A stretch of 64,000 nucleotides of DNA. Origin: Craterilacuibacter sp. RT1T. Its GTDB lineage: Bacteria > Pseudomonadota > Gammaproteobacteria > Burkholderiales > Chromobacteriaceae. Positions 61,274 to 64,000 of this stretch are shown piece after piece (positions within the stretch are counted from its first letter, which is position 1; every line of letters begins with the position of its first letter). A program made the translations under genes and the position numbers. The notes under the pieces are model-generated. The model did not search any database. It was not told where the DNA came from and saw only the letters and a list, made by a program, of their open reading frames with translations. The DNA lies in contig NZ_JAMFLI010000007.1 of the NCBI RefSeq assembly GCF_023502145.1, positions 1 through 64,000 of the forward strand, written 5' to 3'.

Positions 61274-64000
61274 TTACAGCAAGACGCGTTCTACGCCGCC
61301 GCTCCTAGCATTGTCGACGTAGTCCTTCATCCAGTTTTCCCCAAGTACATGCTTGGCAATTTCGACCACGATGTAGTCGGCCTCGGTGCCGGTATCCGGG
61401 CTGTAACGGCTCAAGCCCTGCAGGCAGGATGGGCAGGATGTGAGGATTTTCACCGGCTTGTCGCTGGCACCTAGCGCCGAGAGTCCCTTATTAATTTCCT
61501 CTTCCTTGCGGAAGCGCACCTGGGTGGCGATGTCCGGCCGCGCCGCGGCAAAGGTACCGGATTCGCCGCAGCAACGGTCGTTCAGCGCCACGCCACCGCC
61601 CATCAGTTCATTGACGACCTTGATCGGCTGGTAGGCTTTCATCGGCGTATGGCAGGGGTCGTGGTACATATACTTTTGCCCGGCTACTCCTTCCAGCTTC
61701 ACTCCTTTTTCCATCAGGTATTCATGGATGTCGATAATGCGGCAGCCCGGGAAGATGTCCTCGAAGCGGTACTTGGCCAACTGGTCGTAGCAGGTGCCGC
61801 AGCTGACGACCACGGTCTTGATATCGAGGTAGTTCAGCGTATTGGCCATGCGGTGGAACAGCACCCGGTTTTCGGTGGTGATCTGTTCGCCCTTGTCGGC
61901 AAAGCCGGAGGCGGTTTGCGGATAGCCGCAGCACAGATAACCCGGCGGCAGCACAGTCTGGGTGCCGACATGCCACAGCATGGCCTGAGTGGCGAGGCCG
62001 ACCTGGCTGAACAGCCGCTCCGAGCCGCAACCCGGGAAGTAGAACACCGCTTCGGCGTCTTCGGCGACCTTGGGGTTGCGGATCACCGGCACCACATTGG
62101 CGTCTTCTACATCCAGGAGTGCGCGCGCGGTTTTCTTGGGCAGGCCGCCCGGCATCGGCTTGTTGATGAAATGGATCACCTGCGCCTTGATCGGGGCAGT
62201 GCCGACGGTGGCGGCCGGCTGGGTCGGTTTTTTGCTGGTGAGACCGATGCGCCGGCCCAGTTCGAAGCCCAGGCGCTGTGCCTTATAGGCGATGCCGGTA
62301 AGGCCTACACGCATGGCCTTGATGGTGGCCGGGTCTTTGGCCGTCAGAAAGGCCATGCCGACCGCGGTGCCGGGATTGAACTTCTTGTTGCCGGTTTTCC
62401 TGAGGAAATTTCGCATGGCGACCGAGACATCGCCAAAGTCGATATTGACCGGGCAAGGCTTGACGCAGCGGTGGCAGACCGTGCAATGGTCGGCCACATC
62501 GGACAGCTCTTCAAAATGCTTAAGCGAGACGCCGCGCCGCGTCTGTTCTTCGTACAGGAAAGCCTCGGTCAGCAGGCCGACGCCGAGAATCTTGTTGCGC
62601 GGGCTGTATAAGAGGTTGGCACGCGGCACATGGGTCGAACACACCGGCTTGCATTTGCCGCAGCGCAGGCAGTCCTTGACCATGTCCGAGATTTCGCCGA
62701 TTTCGGATGCCTCCAGAATCAGCGACTCCGCACCCAATAGCTCGAATGACGGCGTATAGGCCATGGCGAGGTCGGCGCCGGGCAATAGCTTGCCGCGGTT
62801 GAAGTGGCCGTTGGGGTCGACGCGAGCCTTATAGTCGCGGAAAGGCTGGATCTCGGCTTCGGTCAGGAACTCGAGCTTGGTGATGCCGATGCCGTGTTCG
62901 CCCGAGATCACGCCATTCAGGCTGCGCGCCAGCGCCATAATGCGCGCTACCGCCTTATGCGCGGTTTGCAGCATATCGTAGTCATCGGAGTTGACCGGCA
63001 AGTTGGTATGCACATTGCCGTCACCGGCATGCATATGCAGCGCCACGAATACGCGTCCGCGCAGCACCTTCTGCTGCTGGGCGCGCAAGGCATCGAGTAT
63101 GCCGCTATAGGACTTGCCGGAGAACAGGGTCTCGAATTCGGTTAATAGCTCGTTCTTCCAGCTGACGCGCAGCGCAAAGTCGCGCATGGCGGTAAACACG
63201 GTTTGCGGCTGCTCGCTCGTGCTCTCCAGTGGTGCCTTGGGCCAGCGCTGGATGTAGTCGGCAAAAGGCGCGTCCATATTGTCCAGCAGCCATTGCCAGC
63301 GGTCGCGGGTAATCGCCAGCAGCGACAGGGCGGCGGCGCGGCGGTCGCCGATAATCTCGTCGCTGGCCATGTCTATGCCCTGCTTGTCCAGCGGCAGCGG
63401 ACCGTGGAACCATTCGCGCAGGGTGTCGACCAGACGCAGCTTGTTGGCGATAGACAGTTCGATATTGATGCGCTCGATACCGTCGGAGTAGTCGCCAAGG
63501 CGATCCAGTGGAATCACCACGTCTTCATTGATCTTGAAGGCATTGGTGTGGCGGGCGATGGCGGCGGTGCGCGAGCGGTCCAGCCAGAATTTCTTGCGCG
63601 CCTCGGGTGTCACCGCGATAAAGCCTTCGCCGGTGCGGGCATTGGCAAAGCGCACTACGGCACTGGCCGCTTCGGCCACAGCGTTTTCGTCGTCCGATAC
63701 CAAGTCGGCAATCAGCACCATCTTGGGTCGGCCGCGGCCCTTGGCCTTGGTGGCGTAATCGACGGCGCGCACATAGCGCCAGTCCAGGTGTTCAAGGCCG
63801 GCCAGATGCACGCCTGCGCGCAGGCCGGCACCGGCCGGCTTGAAGTAGTCGGTAATTTCGACAATGGCCGGCGTAGCCTGGGCGACGGTGCCGAAAAACT
63901 CCAGACAGACGGTGCGCGTATGCGCCGGCATCTTGTGCAGCACGAAGCGCGCGCTGGTGATGATGCCGTCGCAGCCCTCTTTTTGTACGCCGGGCAGGCC
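61274..64000 (-). CDS. DUF3683-type FAD-linked oxidase with Fe-S and CCG domains (5' part beyond the window)
   Basis: The C-terminal 908 residues are visible; the frame is open to the window edge ([15 protein letters not shown]...), so the full protein is longer, probably about 1280 residues as in the family. Visible order: the end of an FAD-binding and FAD-oxidase C-terminal domain ([16 protein letters not shown] and GEHGIGITK), then two ferredoxin-type motifs, [22 protein letters not shown] and [19 protein letters not shown], then two CCG domains ([15 protein letters not shown]...[13 protein letters not shown] and CGTCYDQL...[10 protein letters not shown]...[11 protein letters not shown]). 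It resembles a fusion of D-lactate/glycolate dehydrogenase with its Fe-S partner and probably feeds quinones. The exact 2-hydroxyacid substrate is unknown. Confidence 0.9.
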   Translation of the reverse strand, partial: GLPGVQKEGCDGIITSARFVLHKMPAHTRTVCLEFFGTVAQATPAIVEITDYFKPAGAGLRAGVHLAGLEHLDWRYVRAVDYATKAKGRGRPKMVLIADLVSDDENAVAEAASAVVRFANARTGEGFIAVTPEARKKFWLDRSRTAAIARHTNAFKINEDVVIPLDRLGDYSDGIERINIELSIANKLRLVDTLREWFHGPLPLDKQGIDMASDEIIGDRRAAALSLLAITRDRWQWLLDNMDAPFADYIQRWPKAPLESTSEQPQTVFTAMRDFALRVSWKNELLTEFETLFSGKSYSGILDALRAQQQKVLRGRVFVALHMHAGDGNVHTNLPVNSDDYDMLQTAHKAVARIMALARSLNGVISGEHGIGITKLEFLTEAEIQPFRDYKARVDPNGHFNRGKLLPGADLAMAYTPSFELLGAESLILEASEIGEISDMVKDCLRCGKCKPVCSTHVPRANLLYSPRNKILGVGLLTEAFLYEEQTRRGVSLKHFEELSDVADHCTVCHRCVKPCPVNIDFGDVSVAMRNFLRKTGNKKFNPGTAVGMAFLTAKDPATIKAMRVGLTGIAYKAQRLGFELGRRIGLTSKKPTQPAATVGTAPIKAQVIHFINKPMPGGLPKKTARALLDVEDANVVPVIRNPKVAEDAEAVFYFPGCGSERLFSQVGLATQAMLWHVGTQTVLPPGYLCCGYPQTASGFADKGEQITTENRVLFHRMANTLNYLDIKTVVVSCGTCYDQLAKYRFEDIFPGCRIIDIHEYLMEKGVKLEGVAGQKYMYHDPCHTPMKAYQPIKVVNELMGGGVALNDRCCGESGTFAAARPDIATQVRFRKEEEINKGLSALGASDKPVKILTSCPSCLQGLSRYSPDTGTEADYIVVEIAKHVLGENWMKDYVDNARSGGVERVLL

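Overview
The window is chromosomal DNA of a GC-rich, Gram-negative betaproteobacterium, most likely of the Neisseriales (Chromobacteriaceae-like). This rests on gene content and order: the def-fmt-htpX-rsmB-DUF4390-ntrY-ntrX string, the LysM-dprA-smg-topA string, a DUF3460 protein, the proteobacterial-type gshA with gshB, and a giant DUF3683-type FAD/Fe-S oxidoreductase. Nearly all of it is dense housekeeping sequence. I see no insertion sequence, prophage, CRISPR array or rRNA operon.

Layout. 1-10200: a heptanucleotide repeat array, uvrD, a receiver-TPR protein, a lipoprotein, a cysteine hydrolase and a complete BMP-type (nucleoside-like) ABC importer. 10200-18500: cardiolipin synthase, a SEC-C protein, an O-methyltransferase, then tolR-tolA-tolB-pal, a degenerate Pal-like lipoprotein and cpoB; tolQ is not here. 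A second heptamer array follows cpoB. 18500-25300: purE-purK-purC, then a bicarbonate-transport module (SbtA-type permease, SbtB-like PII protein, Tat-exported beta-carbonic-anhydrase-like protein), and fadH behind a promoter that carries a palindromic operator. 25300-37400: bioD-bioA, a TlpA protein, a PfkB kinase, gshA-gshB-apbE-dgkA, a sulfurtransferase, cfa, xthA and pyrE. 37500-42000: four identical tRNA-Lys(UUU) genes, cutA/fxsA, dps, a TonB-like protein, a thioesterase and a second thioredoxin-like protein. 42000-49610 (minus strand): ntrX, ntrY, DUF4390, rsmB, htpX, fmt, def. 49739-54820 (plus strand): LysM protein, dprA, smg, topA. 54820-64000: a terminator-bounded intergenic unit that may be a small RNA, a membrane protein, a HIT protein, a CNNM/CBS protein, an RquA-type rhodoquinone enzyme, fpr, a MATE transporter, a cysteine hydrolase, and the C-terminal part of the FAD/Fe-S oxidoreductase, cut by the window end.

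How genes work together. Tol-Pal-CpoB maintains the envelope during division. purEKC forms a purine block in which PurK consumes bicarbonate, next to a putative bicarbonate importer. gshA/gshB make glutathione. cls, cfa and dgkA tune membrane lipids. NtrY senses an envelope signal and phosphorylates NtrX, whose AAA+ domain is visibly dead. RquA suggests a rhodoquinone pool for low-oxygen fumarate respiration.

The most interesting items are the SbtA/SbtB/Tat-carbonic-anhydrase module, RquA, the degenerate NtrX, the degenerate Pal paralogue, the tolQ-less tol operon, the two G-quadruplex-prone heptamer arrays, the operator inside the fadH promoter and the putative sRNA at 54870-55070. All calls come from reading the sequence; no database search was run.
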